Of a stretch of DNA of 64,000 bases, positions 31,413 through 39,624 are shown one piece after another. A model generated the notes under the pieces. The model ran no database searches. It was not told the DNA's origin and saw only the letters and a program-made list of their open reading frames with translations. The stretch is from the NCBI GenBank assembly GCA_030652255.1, contig JAUSAZ010000012.1, forward strand, positions 145,049 to 209,048, given 5' to 3'. The first letter of the stretch is position 1. Each line of letters starts with the position of its first letter. This DNA comes from Myxococcales bacterium. GTDB taxonomy: Bacteria > Myxococcota_A > Polyangia > Polyangiales > Ga0077539. A program made the translations under genes and the position numbers.

Positions 31413-32447
31413 ATGCGTCTCTTGCGCCTCACCCTCATGGCAGCGACCTTCGCACCGCTCACCGCGGCCGCGCAGACGCCCCATGCGGACGCCCCGACGC
31501 TCTCCGTCGAGGCCCGCGCGCAAGACCTCTACGTGTCGGGGCGCGACCGCTTCCGCGCCGCGGACTTCCCTGGGGCCATCGAAGACTTCCGCCGCTCGCT
31601 CGACCTCGTCGACAGCCCCAACACGCGCATGTACCTTGGCCGCGCGCTGCGGCGCCTCGGCCGCCTGCCCGAGGCCTTCGCGACGCTCGACCGCGCCGCC
31701 AGCGACGCCGACCGGCGCGCGGTCACCGAGCCCCGCTATGCCGCCACCCGCGAGAGCGCGCGCGCCGAGGCGGGAGAGCTGCGCGGCGACATCGCGCTGC
31801 TGACCATCCACGTAGCCGGTCTCCCACCAGGCGCCGCCGTCCGGGCCGCCGGGTCCGAGGTGCCCGCGACGGCCATCGGGTACCCGATGCCCTTCGCGCC
31901 GGGCGAGGTCGTCGTGGAGTTCGACGCCCCGGGGTACGCCCCGGCGCGACAGATCCTGATCCTCACGGCTGGCGGTGACGCCGCCGTCGAGCTCACCCCG
32001 CGGGTCGACGCGTCCCTCGCGGCGACACCTGGGAGCGCCCGTCTGCGCCCCACCCAGGCCGACGGCACGGCGCTCCGGCTGCGGCCGACAGACCCCGCGC
32101 CGGCCCGCCCGTGGGCGACCACGCGGGTGCTCGGGGTCACCGCGCTCTCGGCGGGCGTGGCCACGGTGATCACTGGGGTGGTCTTCGGCGCGCTGGCATG
32201 GTCCGACTACGAGACCCTCAGCGCGCAGGAGGCGGGCAGCCGTGACCCGGCGCGCACGGTGCGCGGCGAGTTCCACCGCGACCTCGCCAACGTCCTCATC
32301 GCGAGCGGGTCGGTGCTCGGCGTCACCGGCCTGGTGCTCTTCTGGCTGGGCAGCCGCGCCAGCACCGACGCGCAGCGCCCGCCGTTGCAGGTCGACGTCG
32401 GCTTCAACGCGGCGGGGCCCACCTTCGGCCTCCGGGGCACCCTGTGA
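31413..32447 (+). CDS. TPR/PEGA-like membrane protein
   Basis: Exported protein of 344 residues. The signal peptide is MRLLRLTLMAATFAPLTAAA. TPR-like helices follow (LYVSGRDRFRAADFPGAIED, YLGRALRRLGRLPEAFATL). Then comes a PEGA-like beta module (LLTIHVAGLPPGAAVRAAGS) and two hydrophobic helices near the C-terminus (VTALSAGVATVITGVVFGAL, LIASGSVLGVTGLVLFWLGS). The same order occurs in the protein at 41650-43095, also next to a kinase. It probably acts as a scaffold or substrate at the envelope; this is an inference from context. Its stop overlaps the next gene's GTG. Confidence 0.82.
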   Translation: MRLLRLTLMAATFAPLTAAAQTPHADAPTLSVEARAQDLYVSGRDRFRAADFPGAIEDFRRSLDLVDSPNTRMYLGRALRRLGRLPEAFATLDRAASDADRRAVTEPRYAATRESARAEAGELRGDIALLTIHVAGLPPGAAVRAAGSEVPATAIGYPMPFAPGEVVVEFDAPGYAPARQILILTAGGDAAVELTPRVDASLAATPGSARLRPTQADGTALRLRPTDPAPARPWATTRVLGVTALSAGVATVITGVVFGALAWSDYETLSAQEAGSRDPARTVRGEFHRDLANVLIASGSVLGVTGLVLFWLGSRASTDAQRPPLQVDVGFNAAGPTFGLRGTL

Positions 32448-33610
32448 CCCGCGCGTCGCTCCCGCTGCTCGCGGCGCTTGCGTGCACCAGCAGCTGCGTC
32501 CTCGACTTCAACGAGTTCCGGGTGCCCGTGGGGGCGCCCGACACCGGCGCGGGCTTCGACGCGGGCTTCGACGCGGGCTTCGACGCGGGCGCGCCTGTCA
32601 GCGACCACCCCGACGCCGGGCCCGACATCGTTGTCGTCGACGCGCCCCCCAACGCCGACGTCGGAGACCCGCGCTGCACGGCGCCGGTCAACCCGATGAT
32701 CCGCGTCGCGCACATGGCCGTAGGCCTCGGCCCCGTCGACCTGTGCATGCGCCGCCAGGGCGCCGACACGCCGTACGCGCCGGTCCCTCCAAACGACTGG
32801 CCCTCCGGCGGGGCGACGTACGCGATGGTGACGCAGCACGCGGCCCTCGACAGCCGCGGCGTCACCGACCGCGACCGCTGGCAGTTTGCGCTCGTCGCGC
32901 ACGGCGTGGACTGCGCCACCGCGGCGACGCCGGGCGCCGCGGTCGCTTCCCTCACGGTCAACATCGACCCGCAGAGCCAGTCGACCCTGCTGTTCACGAG
33001 CGAGCTCGGCGGCGACGGGCGGGTCATCGGGCTCCTCGGACTCCTCAGCGACCAGACCTGCACCACGTGCCCCACCAGCACCCTCGACGTGCGGGCCGTC
33101 CACGCGGCGTTCGGCGCCTCCGCCGAGCGGGTGAGCCTCTCCATCAACTACAGCCTTCCGCCGTCGAGCCCGGTGCCCTTCGTCAACGTGCTCTTCGCCA
33201 ACAACATCCCCTATGGACAGACCGCCCCGGTCGGGGGCGCCGGCTACGACTGCGACACCGCGTGGCGCGGCGCGGCCGACCTGCCCGCGACCTACACCGT
33301 GCAGCTCGCCGCCCAGGCGGTCTCCGAAGACGTCCTCGCGCGCAGCGAGCGGGTGACCCTGAAGGGCGACCTGCTGCTCCGGTCGCGCATGGCGACGGTG
33401 TTCTTCCTCGGCGGCGACGGCGTGCGCACGCCCGATCCGGAGTTCGTGCTCTGCTACGAAGGCGCCCGCCTCGCAGGCATGACCGTCTGCGATCGCATCC
33501 GCGCCACCGCCGTCCCGCGCCCCCTCGCAGGCGACTCCGGCGCCGCCCACGACGCGACCGACGCGGGCGTCGAGCCCGTCGACGCGACCGACGACGACGT
33601 CCTGCTCTGA
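32444..33610 (+). CDS. Asp/Ala/Gly-linker lipoprotein, DUF4397-like C-terminal region
   Basis: Protein of 388 residues, probably a lipoprotein, with a lipidation Cys at 14 or 18. A tandem GFDA linker (GFDAGFDAGFDAGAP) follows. The globular part starts with IRVAHMAVGLGPVDLCMRRQ and contains LDVRAVHAAFGASAERVSLS, resembling DUF4397-type beta domains. Cys pairs suggest disulfides. The C-terminus is acidic (DATDDDVLL). The GTG start at 32444 overlaps the stop of the TPR/PEGA gene as GTGA, so the two are translationally coupled. Function unknown. Confidence 0.78.
   Translation: MTRASLPLLAALACTSSCVLDFNEFRVPVGAPDTGAGFDAGFDAGFDAGAPVSDHPDAGPDIVVVDAPPNADVGDPRCTAPVNPMIRVAHMAVGLGPVDLCMRRQGADTPYAPVPPNDWPSGGATYAMVTQHAALDSRGVTDRDRWQFALVAHGVDCATAATPGAAVASLTVNIDPQSQSTLLFTSELGGDGRVIGLLGLLSDQTCTTCPTSTLDVRAVHAAFGASAERVSLSINYSLPPSSPVPFVNVLFANNIPYGQTAPVGGAGYDCDTAWRGAADLPATYTVQLAAQAVSEDVLARSERVTLKGDLLLRSRMATVFFLGGDGVRTPDPEFVLCYEGARLAGMTVCDRIRATAVPRPLAGDSGAAHDATDAGVEPVDATDDDVLL
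32549..32590 (+). repeat. 12-bp in-frame tandem repeat
   Basis: GCGGGCTTCGAC is repeated three and a half times, encoding the AGFD linker of the lipoprotein gene. It is the same sort of post-lipobox linker expansion seen at 431-550. Confidence 0.75.
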
Positions 33611-33789
33611 TTGCCTACATCCCCCTCGTGGCAGCCGCGCCCCGTATAGGGCAGCGTCGCCATGGCGTTCAAACCAATGACCGGAAAGTCGGACATCGGG
33701 CGGGACAGCCATGGCCTCGGCGCCATATGGCACCCGATGCGACCCTACCTCTGCCCGTCGGGGCCTTTGATGGGGCGCGAGGAATCTTC

Positions 33790-33817
33790 TCAAGTCCACA
33801 GCACTGCGCGCCGATAG
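33790..33817 (+). promoter_or_regulatory. FliA (sigma-28)-like promoter of the PilZ gene
   Basis: TCAAGT (33790-33795), 14 bases, then GCCGATAG (33810-33817). The FliA consensus in other bacteria is TAAAGT/TCAAGT with GCCGATA about 13 bases on. The PilZ ATG is 43 bases downstream of the -10. A FliA-family sigma gene lies 0.8 kb downstream. Confidence 0.5.
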
Positions 33818-33860
33818 CGGAGGCAGCAGCCCGTTGGTCCCCGCGAAGGAGCCGAAGCCC

Positions 33861-34253
33861 ATGACCACGACGAGCCCGGTGTCGACCCTGTCCGACGAGC
33901 GCCCCGACAACCGGCGCAGCTGTGAGCGCATCGACGCCGAGTTCGAGATCACGGCGCAGAGCGAAAACAACTTCTACCGCGGGCTCTCGGAGAACATCTC
34001 CATCGGCGGGCTGTTCTTCGAGACCTACGAGCTGCACCGCCTCGGCGAGGTGCTCACGGTGCGCTTCACCCTGCCCGGGACCCTCGCCCCCATCGAGGCC
34101 CAGGTCGAGGTGCGGTGGATTCGCACACACAACCCTACAAGCGATACGCCGCAGGGAATCGGGGTCCAGTTCGTCGTGCTCGACCCCGACTCGCGGCGTG
34201 TCATCGAGCGCTTCACCCGCAAGCGCGACCCGCTCTTCTACGACGCCGACTGA
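33861..34253 (+). CDS. PilZ-domain protein (predicted c-di-GMP receptor)
   Basis: Protein of 130 residues consisting mainly of one PilZ domain. Both ligand motifs are intact: RxxxR in RRSCERIDAEFEI and the N-x-S-x-x-G motif in NISIGGLFF. It should therefore bind c-di-GMP. The start is the ATG at 33861, because AAGGAG lies nine bases upstream; the in-frame codons upstream lack a ribosome site. Its promoter region looks FliA-dependent. It is a likely effector for the signalling cluster; the output partner is not known. Confidence 0.9.
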   Translation: MTTTSPVSTLSDERPDNRRSCERIDAEFEITAQSENNFYRGLSENISIGGLFFETYELHRLGEVLTVRFTLPGTLAPIEAQVEVRWIRTHNPTSDTPQGIGVQFVVLDPDSRRVIERFTRKRDPLFYDAD

Positions 34254-34621
34254 TGCAGCTGTTCCAGCGAGACCGGGTCTGTCACGAACATGACAGGCGC
34301 CTCGACTCCCAATACCCACAATTTCAAGGCACTTCGATATCGGTTGGCGGGGATTTTAAGACAGATTAATGACATCGGGCGGCGTGTCCGCACGGCGCCT
34401 CATCCACGGCCTCACCGGCCTGCGACGCCGCGGTTCTGCCTCCACTGCACGACATCTGCTGCGGAATGGGTGTGCTCTCCGATACCATCGAGCGGGCGAC
34501 AGCTCATGGCATCGATCTTCCATAGAGGTCAGGCATCGGGGTCATCGCCCTCCGCCCTCACGGGTGCTGAGCGTAGAGCGATCGACCCACGAGCAAGACA
34601 ACCTCACCGGTCGATCATCAA
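34254..34621. other. 368-bp intergenic region, less GC-rich than surroundings
   Basis: No convincing gene is seen. The segment around 34290-34380 is clearly more AT-rich than the flanks (ATTTTAAGACAGATTAATGA). It contains an inverted repeat at 34279-34296 and a TCAAGG at 34324, but no complete FliA-type promoter. It probably holds the promoter and leader of the sigma-factor gene at 34622. Confidence 0.5.
34279..34296. repeat. Inverted repeat downstream of the PilZ gene
   Basis: CTGTCA (34279-34284) and TGACAG (34291-34296) are perfect inverse copies around CGAACA. It lies 25 bases after the PilZ stop and could be a weak terminator or an operator. Confidence 0.35.
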
Positions 34622-35344
34622 ATGGAGCGCGCCGTGTTGCAGCATCAGCCGACCCTTCCTCCCCCGCCGATGTCTCCCGCCCGCGCCCGGCTCACCGATG
34701 AGCTCGCCCGTCGCTACCTCGTTCGGGTCATCGCACACGCCAAGCGCCTCGCGCGGCGGCTGCCTCCGCACATCGCCCTCAACGACCTGATCAGCGCCGG
34801 GCTCCTGGGCGTGGTGGAGGGCTTCCTGCGCTTCGACCCCGACCGCTCCGAGACCCTCGACGCCTACCTCGATCATCGCATCCGCGGCGCGCTGCTCGAT
34901 GAGCTCCGCCGGGCCGACCCGCTCACCCGGGCGCAACGGGGCTTCGCCCGGCAGCTCGGTCGCGCCTCTCGCGCCGCCGCCAACGAGCCCGGCGGCGTCT
35001 GCGACGAGTCGCTCGCGAAGGCCCTCGGGCTCAGCCTCACCGAGCTCCGCACCCGGGTGTCGCAGGTGAACGTCGCGATGGCCATCCAGGGCACCGGCTG
35101 CGCCGACCGCGTGGAGGACGACGCCCTCACGCCCGACAACGAGGTGTCCGCGCGGCAGGAGCACAAGCTCCTCTCCAACGCGACCGGGTCGCTCCCCGCC
35201 CGCGAGCGCGAGGTGCTCCGGCTCTACTACGACGAAGGCCAGACCTTCCGCGAGATCGGCGGCCACCTCGGGGTCTCCGAGTCGCGCGTCTCCCAGCTCC
35301 ACTCCCGCGCCATCCAGAACCTCCGCGCCATCCTCTCGCCCTGA
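34622..35344 (+). CDS. FliA/WhiG-family RNA polymerase sigma factor
   Basis: Alternative sigma factor of 240 residues. Region 2 (residues about 25-100) contains LNDLISAGLLGVVEGFLRFD and RIRGALLDELRRADPL, the latter diagnostic of the FliA/WhiG group. A short region 3 follows. Region 4 (LPAREREVLRLYYDEG, GVSESRVSQLHSRAIQNLR) is almost identical in pattern to FliA. It should direct polymerase to FliA-type promoters, and such sequences lie upstream of four nearby genes. No anti-sigma (FlgM) or flagellar genes are in the window. A signalling or developmental role is therefore more likely than motility. Confidence 0.93.
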   Translation: MERAVLQHQPTLPPPPMSPARARLTDELARRYLVRVIAHAKRLARRLPPHIALNDLISAGLLGVVEGFLRFDPDRSETLDAYLDHRIRGALLDELRRADPLTRAQRGFARQLGRASRAAANEPGGVCDESLAKALGLSLTELRTRVSQVNVAMAIQGTGCADRVEDDALTPDNEVSARQEHKLLSNATGSLPAREREVLRLYYDEGQTFREIGGHLGVSESRVSQLHSRAIQNLRAILSP

Positions 35345-35359
35345 CCCCCTCCTCGGGGG
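35345..35359. terminator. Hairpin directly after the sigma-factor gene
   Basis: CCCCC (35345-35349) and GGGGG (35355-35359) form a 5-bp stem around TCCTC immediately after the stop codon. There is no T-tract. Confidence 0.35.
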
Positions 35360-35376
35360 CCGGGCGCCTCATTCGA

Positions 35377-35415
35377 CATCCCATCGAACAATGCTCGCCA
35401 TCCCATCGCGGGATG
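35377..35415. repeat. Direct repeat pair CATCCCATCG with inverted half-site
   Basis: CATCCCATCG occurs at 35377-35386 and 35399-35408, 22 bp apart, about two helical turns. GGGATG at 35410-35415 is the inverse of the second CATCCC. The spacing suggests a regulator-binding array upstream of the CAP lipoprotein gene. Confidence 0.4.
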
Positions 35416-35471
35416 AGCGACGATGCCCCCCCCCTCTGCGCGCCGATCACCTACACCTGCTGCAATGTAGA

Positions 35472-35494
35472 AAACACCTTGAATTCAAGTGTTT
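35472..35494. promoter_or_regulatory. AT-rich near-palindrome upstream of CAP lipoprotein
   Basis: AAACAC-C-TTGAA (35472-35483) faces TTCAA-GTGTTT (35484-35494), 11 paired positions interrupted by a single C. The core CTTGAATTCAAG is a perfect palindrome. It sits just upstream of a FliA-like -35 and could be an operator. Such AT-rich symmetry is unusual in this GC-rich genome. Confidence 0.45.
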
Positions 35495-35497
35495 CAT

Positions 35498-35523
35498 TCA
35501 AGGGTTATCCCCCCCGGTCGATA
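35498..35523 (+). promoter_or_regulatory. FliA-like promoter of the CAP lipoprotein gene
   Basis: TCAAGG (35498-35503), 13 bases, then GTCGATA (35517-35523), the same spacing as in the kinase and GGDEF promoters. The -10 ends only seven bases before the ATG at 35531, so the mRNA would be leaderless or start at a later codon. Confidence 0.45.
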
Positions 35524-35530
35524 TTCCTGA

Positions 35531-36487
35531 ATGATCATGGAGCACGGAATCTTCACGAGTCTCCTGAGGGTGGTGGCGGTGGCAGGCGCGATGACGGGCT
35601 GCGCCCTCGAGCCGGTCGTCCCCACGGAGTGCCTGCACTGTTCGACCACCAAGGACGAGGGCTCGATCGCCGAGCGCGACCCCAGTGAGACCGCCGCGTG
35701 CGCGGCCTTCGGGACGGTGCGGGCCAGCCAGATGCCGACCGCGACGTGGACCGCCGCGGCGAGCGATCGCTGCGACCTCGGGGTGCTCCCCGACCCGACG
35801 CGCCAGGCGTCGATCGAGTGGGTGAACTACTACCGCGGCCTGGTGGGCCTCGCGCCGGTGCGCGAAGACCGCGGCGACCGGGCGCCCGCCCAGGCCTGCG
35901 CCGTGCTGCTCGAGCGCAACGGGCAGCTCTCGCACACGCCGCCCGCGACCTGGGCCTGCGCCACGCTGATGGGCCGCGAGGCCGCCGGGCGCAGCAACCT
36001 CTCGGGCAACCCGGGCTTCCCGATGAGCCCGTGGTACGCGGTGCGCGGCTGGGTCGACGAGGGGCGCGACCTCTCCAACACCCTCGGCCACCGGCGCTGG
36101 CTGCTCAGCCCGGAGCTGCGCTCGATGTCGTATGGGCAGACCGGCAGCTTCGCCTGCATGACCCTCGGGCTCGGGGCGCGGGACGCCGCGGCGCCGGCAT
36201 GGGTCGCCTGGCCGCCCGCGGGCTGGGTCCCGAGCCCGGTGATGAGCACGATCTGGTCGTTCTCGAAGCCCGGGGCGGGCGTGCCGGGGACCCAGGTGCA
36301 GGTGCTCCGCGACGGCGTCGCGCTCTCGGTGACCGCGGTGGTGCGCCGGGCGGGATATGGCGACGACACCATCAGCTGGGAGGTGCCTACAGTGTCCGCA
36401 GGGAGCGTCTATCGGGTGCGGGTGAGCCTCCCGGGTCAGCCGGCGATCGAGTACGAGGTCAGGCCCACTAGTTGCTCAAGTCGGTGA
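35531..36487 (+). CDS. CAP-domain (SCP/PR-1-like) lipoprotein
   Basis: Lipoprotein of 318 residues. The signal peptide ends in AMTGC (Cys24 from the first ATG; a second ATG at 35537 is equally possible). The CAP domain spans residues about 90-225, with WVNYYRGLVGLAPVRED, the His in NGQLSHTPP, and NTLGHRRWLLSP containing the second His. A C-terminal beta domain (about 230-318) follows. CAP proteins of bacteria are secreted and bind or cleave envelope ligands, but the exact role is unknown here. A FliA-like promoter precedes it. The -35 of the next kinase promoter lies across its stop codon. Confidence 0.85.
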   Translation: MIMEHGIFTSLLRVVAVAGAMTGCALEPVVPTECLHCSTTKDEGSIAERDPSETAACAAFGTVRASQMPTATWTAAASDRCDLGVLPDPTRQASIEWVNYYRGLVGLAPVREDRGDRAPAQACAVLLERNGQLSHTPPATWACATLMGREAAGRSNLSGNPGFPMSPWYAVRGWVDEGRDLSNTLGHRRWLLSPELRSMSYGQTGSFACMTLGLGARDAAAPAWVAWPPAGWVPSPVMSTIWSFSKPGAGVPGTQVQVLRDGVALSVTAVVRRAGYGDDTISWEVPTVSAGSVYRVRVSLPGQPAIEYEVRPTSCSSR

Positions 36488-36501
36488 GCCAACAACCGAT
36501 C
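36476..36501 (+). promoter_or_regulatory. FliA-like promoter of the second kinase gene
   Basis: TCAAGT (36476-36481), 13 bases, then ACCGATC (36495-36501). The kinase ATG at 36532 lies 30 bases downstream. The -35 overlaps the end of the CAP gene. Confidence 0.45.
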
Positions 36502-36531
36502 GCGGTGTTGAGAGTGGAGGCGTAGACGTTC

Positions 36532-38139
36532 ATGGGTGAGTTCACGATGTTGCCGACCGGAACCATGGTGTCCAACCGCTACCGGATCCGGAAGGTCCTG
36601 GGGAAGGGCGGCATGGGGGCGGTGTACCAGGCCGAGGACACCCAGACCTCGACCAAGGTGGCCCTCAAGACCCTCCGGGTGGACCTCTACGAGCGCGAAG
36701 ACCTGGTGAAGCGCTTCGAGCGCGAGGCCCGCGCCGCGGCGCGCATCGGCCACCCGAGCATCGTCGGCGTCCACGCGGTGGGCCACGACGACGCGCTGCG
36801 CACCCGCTTCATCGTGCAGGAGGAGCTGCGCGGCACCGACGTGGCCGGCTGCCTCAACGAGCTCGGGAGCCTCTCGCCCCTCTCGGCCATCGCCGTGGCG
36901 CTGCCCGTGATGGACGCCCTCATCGCCGCCCACGCCGCGGGCATCGTGCACCGGGACATCAAGCCCGAGAACGTCTTCCTCCATGAAATGGACGACGGCA
37001 CCATCGTGCCCAAGGTCATCGATTTCGGCATCGCCAAGGTCATCGACGTGCTCGATCGCATGGAGCGCACCGCCACGGGGATGGTCTTCGGCACCCCCTG
37101 GTACATGTCGCCCGAGCAGGCCCTCGGCGACAGCTCCATCGACGCTCGCACCGACGTGTGGAGCGTCGGCGCGATGATCTACGAGATGGTCTGCGGCACG
37201 CTGCCCTTCGGCGGAACCAACCCCAACGCCGTGATGGCGCAGATCATCTTCGGCCGCCCGACGCCGTTGCAGCACCACTGGCCCGACGTCCCCGCCGACC
37301 TCCAGGAGGTGATCCACAAGGCCATCGAGCGAGACCTCCACAAGCGCTACGCCACGATGCAGGAGTTCCACGACGCGCTGATCGGGTGCGCCCTCTGGCG
37401 CGACGTCACGCCGGAGATCGCCCAGGGCTTCCTCCCCCGGCCGAGCTCCTTCGAGGGCATCAGCGACATCCTCCCGGCGGAGTTCATGGACGACCCGGCG
37501 GATCGCAGCCGCTCGCGGCAGCCGTCGCGGCCTAGCGCCGAGGCCCGCCGGCGGCGCGAGTCCGAGCCCTTCGACCCGCGGCCCGTGGTGTTCACCGCGA
37601 ACCCGGAGCCCATCCCGACGTCCGCCGGGCGCCTCGCCGAGCCCGGGTCCCGCAGCGTGAAGCTCTCCCTCGACGAGGAGCGCATCCCGACCCGGCCGAT
37701 GCCGGCCGACCGCGCGCTCGCCGCCCTCCCCGCGTGCGCCGAGGCCGAGATCGGCACCGAGCTCCCGCTGTCGGTGCCCCCCATGCGCGCCCCGCTGCTC
37801 CCGGGCGACCTGCCCAGCCACACGAGCCAGCGGCGCCAGCGGGTGGAGTTCGACACCCTGCGCCCGTCCAGCTGGGGCCGCGGCCGGCCGTCGCGCCTCG
37901 TGTCGGGCGTCGGCGTGGCGCTCACGCTCTTCTGCGGCGCCGTCCTGGCCGTCGGGTTGGTGCACTGGATCCAACGGCCGCAGCCGGCGATGCTCGCCGC
38001 GTCGGCCTCGTCGTACGCGGTCCCCGCGGCGCTGGGCGTCGAGGCGCGCCCCCAGCCGGCCGAGCAGGAGCTCCCGCGCGCGATCCCCGAAGTGCGCGCC
38101 CCCGAGCGGGACCGCACGATCGTCAGCACGCAACGGTAG
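36532..38139 (+). CDS. Hanks-type serine/threonine protein kinase with membrane helix
   Basis: Predicted active kinase of 535 residues. The N-terminal domain (about 18-290) has LGKGGMGAVYQAED, VALK lysine, HRDIKPEN (His140, Asp142), DFGIAK (Asp164) and GTPWYMSPEQ. An unstructured Arg/Ser/Pro region follows, then a single helix (VALTFCGAVLAVGL-like) near residue 460 and a short extracytoplasmic tail. The pseudokinase-PilZ gene begins 48 bp downstream with its own strong ribosome site, so the two probably share a transcript. Confidence 0.92.
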   Translation: MGEFTMLPTGTMVSNRYRIRKVLGKGGMGAVYQAEDTQTSTKVALKTLRVDLYEREDLVKRFEREARAAARIGHPSIVGVHAVGHDDALRTRFIVQEELRGTDVAGCLNELGSLSPLSAIAVALPVMDALIAAHAAGIVHRDIKPENVFLHEMDDGTIVPKVIDFGIAKVIDVLDRMERTATGMVFGTPWYMSPEQALGDSSIDARTDVWSVGAMIYEMVCGTLPFGGTNPNAVMAQIIFGRPTPLQHHWPDVPADLQEVIHKAIERDLHKRYATMQEFHDALIGCALWRDVTPEIAQGFLPRPSSFEGISDILPAEFMDDPADRSRSRQPSRPSAEARRRRESEPFDPRPVVFTANPEPIPTSAGRLAEPGSRSVKLSLDEERIPTRPMPADRALAALPACAEAEIGTELPLSVPPMRAPLLPGDLPSHTSQRRQRVEFDTLRPSSWGRGRPSRLVSGVGVALTLFCGAVLAVGLVHWIQRPQPAMLAASASSYAVPAALGVEARPQPAEQELPRAIPEVRAPERDRTIVSTQR

Positions 38140-38187
38140 CCCCCGCCCTATCCTTCCGGCGGTGCTGACCGTTCCCTGGAGGGAGCC

Positions 38188-39579
38188 ATGAACAACCCGA
38201 AGGTCGGCGATCACATCGACGATCGCTACGAGCTGAAGCGCCACCTGGGCGAGAGCGAGGTGTGCACCCTGTTCGAAGCAGTGCACCGGTACACGGGCCG
38301 GCGCGTCGTGATGAAGCTCCTCCGGGGCTCGGACGGGAACCCGGACGAGACCGAGGCGATGCTCCTCCGTGACGCCTTCGCGCTCGGCCGCATCCGCCAC
38401 CCGTACCTCGTCGAGCTCCTCGACGCCGGCATCTCCCACTCCGTTCCGTACGTCGTCACGGCCCTCCTCGAGGGCCGCTCGCTCGAGGGGCTGCTCGCCG
38501 CCCGCGGCACCCTCACCCCCGAGGAGACCGCCACCATCGGGCGGCAGATCGCGCTCGCCCTCGAGGCGCTCCACCGCAACGGGCTCCTGCACGGCGACGT
38601 GAGCCCGGCCAACGTGTGGATCGTCCGCTCGCCCCTGGGCGAGGAGCAGGTCGTCCTGCGCAACCTCCAGATGACCTACGAGCCGCGGAAGGCGGTGCCG
38701 CTGGAGGGCCCGCGGCGGCGCTCCGGGTCCTTCGCGTACAGGGCCCCGGAGTCCAACCACAACGGCCGCGTGGTCGACCCGCGCTCCGACCTCTTCAGCC
38801 TCGGCGTGCTGCTCTTCGAGTGCCTCGTCGGGCGGCCGCCGCAGGGCCTCGCGAGCGAGCGCAGCGACGGCGAGTTTCCCTCGCTGCGGGTGCTGCGCCC
38901 CGAGCTCCCCGGCGCCCTCACCTTCGCCGTCGAGCGCTGCCTCCGCTCCTCGACCAGCGAGCGCTTCTCGTGCGCCCGCGACCTCGTCGGCAGCCTCGAG
39001 GCCACGCACATCGCCTTCTCCGTGACGCGCTTCCTCTCCGGCAGCTCGGCGCAGGGCCTGCGCGCCATCACGCCGCTGCTCGAGGCGCCCGCCCGGCGCC
39101 CGCCGCCGCCGCCGGTGCGCCCGCCCCCGGTGACCCCGCTGCCGGGCGCCAACCCGCTGCCGGGCACCAATCCCCAGCCCGTCGTCGCGCCGCCGGCCCT
39201 CGTCGCCGAGCAGCCCAGCGGGGTGTCCCGCCGCAAGGTCGCCCGCGCGGCCTACGCCACCCCCGTGCGGATCATCGGGCACCACGGGGTGATGGAGGGC
39301 CGCATCGAGGACATCTCCACCCGCGGCGTGCTCGTCATCTCGGCCAAGGCCCTGGAGATCGGGGTGGTCGTACAGATGAGCTTCGCGCTCCCGGGCAACG
39401 GCGTCATCGTGCAGACCAACGCCGTGCTTCGGTGGGTGCGCATCGCCCCGGCGTCGCAGCGCGCGGCGCTGGGCTTCGAGTTCCAGGTGCCGCCGCTCGC
39501 GCTGCGTAACGCCGTAGAGATCTACGTGGCGCAGCGCGAGAGCCAGAGCGACATCAACGACATCGGCCCCGCGCGCTGA
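38188..39579 (+). CDS. Pseudokinase fused to a C-terminal PilZ domain
   Basis: Protein of 463 residues. Residues about 10-285 have a protein-kinase fold with key parts altered. The Gly-loop is HLGESEVCTLFEA, lacking two of the usual glycines. The VMK lysine is retained. The catalytic loop is HGDVSPANV (His135, Asp137) rather than HRDLKPEN, and the DFG is absent (LRNLQMTYEP in its place). APES and SDLFSLGVLLFE remain. A Pro-rich linker leads to a PilZ domain (about 348-455) with intact RKVAR (RxxxR) and DISTRG (D-x-S-x-x-G) motifs. Catalysis is doubtful; c-di-GMP binding is likely. Start: GGAGGGAG two bases before the ATG at 38188 is very strong. Confidence 0.88.
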   Translation: MNNPKVGDHIDDRYELKRHLGESEVCTLFEAVHRYTGRRVVMKLLRGSDGNPDETEAMLLRDAFALGRIRHPYLVELLDAGISHSVPYVVTALLEGRSLEGLLAARGTLTPEETATIGRQIALALEALHRNGLLHGDVSPANVWIVRSPLGEEQVVLRNLQMTYEPRKAVPLEGPRRRSGSFAYRAPESNHNGRVVDPRSDLFSLGVLLFECLVGRPPQGLASERSDGEFPSLRVLRPELPGALTFAVERCLRSSTSERFSCARDLVGSLEATHIAFSVTRFLSGSSAQGLRAITPLLEAPARRPPPPPVRPPPVTPLPGANPLPGTNPQPVVAPPALVAEQPSGVSRRKVARAAYATPVRIIGHHGVMEGRIEDISTRGVLVISAKALEIGVVVQMSFALPGNGVIVQTNAVLRWVRIAPASQRAALGFEFQVPPLALRNAVEIYVAQRESQSDINDIGPAR

Positions 39580-39624
39580 ACTCGACCGTAGCGCCGGGCA
39601 ACCCAACAAATCCCGTCCGCAGAC

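Noticed and set aside
33725-33745. TGGCAC followed by TGC as a sigma-54 promoter
   Set aside because: The GG to GC distance is eight bases rather than ten.
34478-34485. TCCGATAC as FliA promoter of the sigma gene itself
   Set aside because: No matching -35 at the expected distance and the site lies 137 bp from the start codon; autoregulation cannot be claimed.
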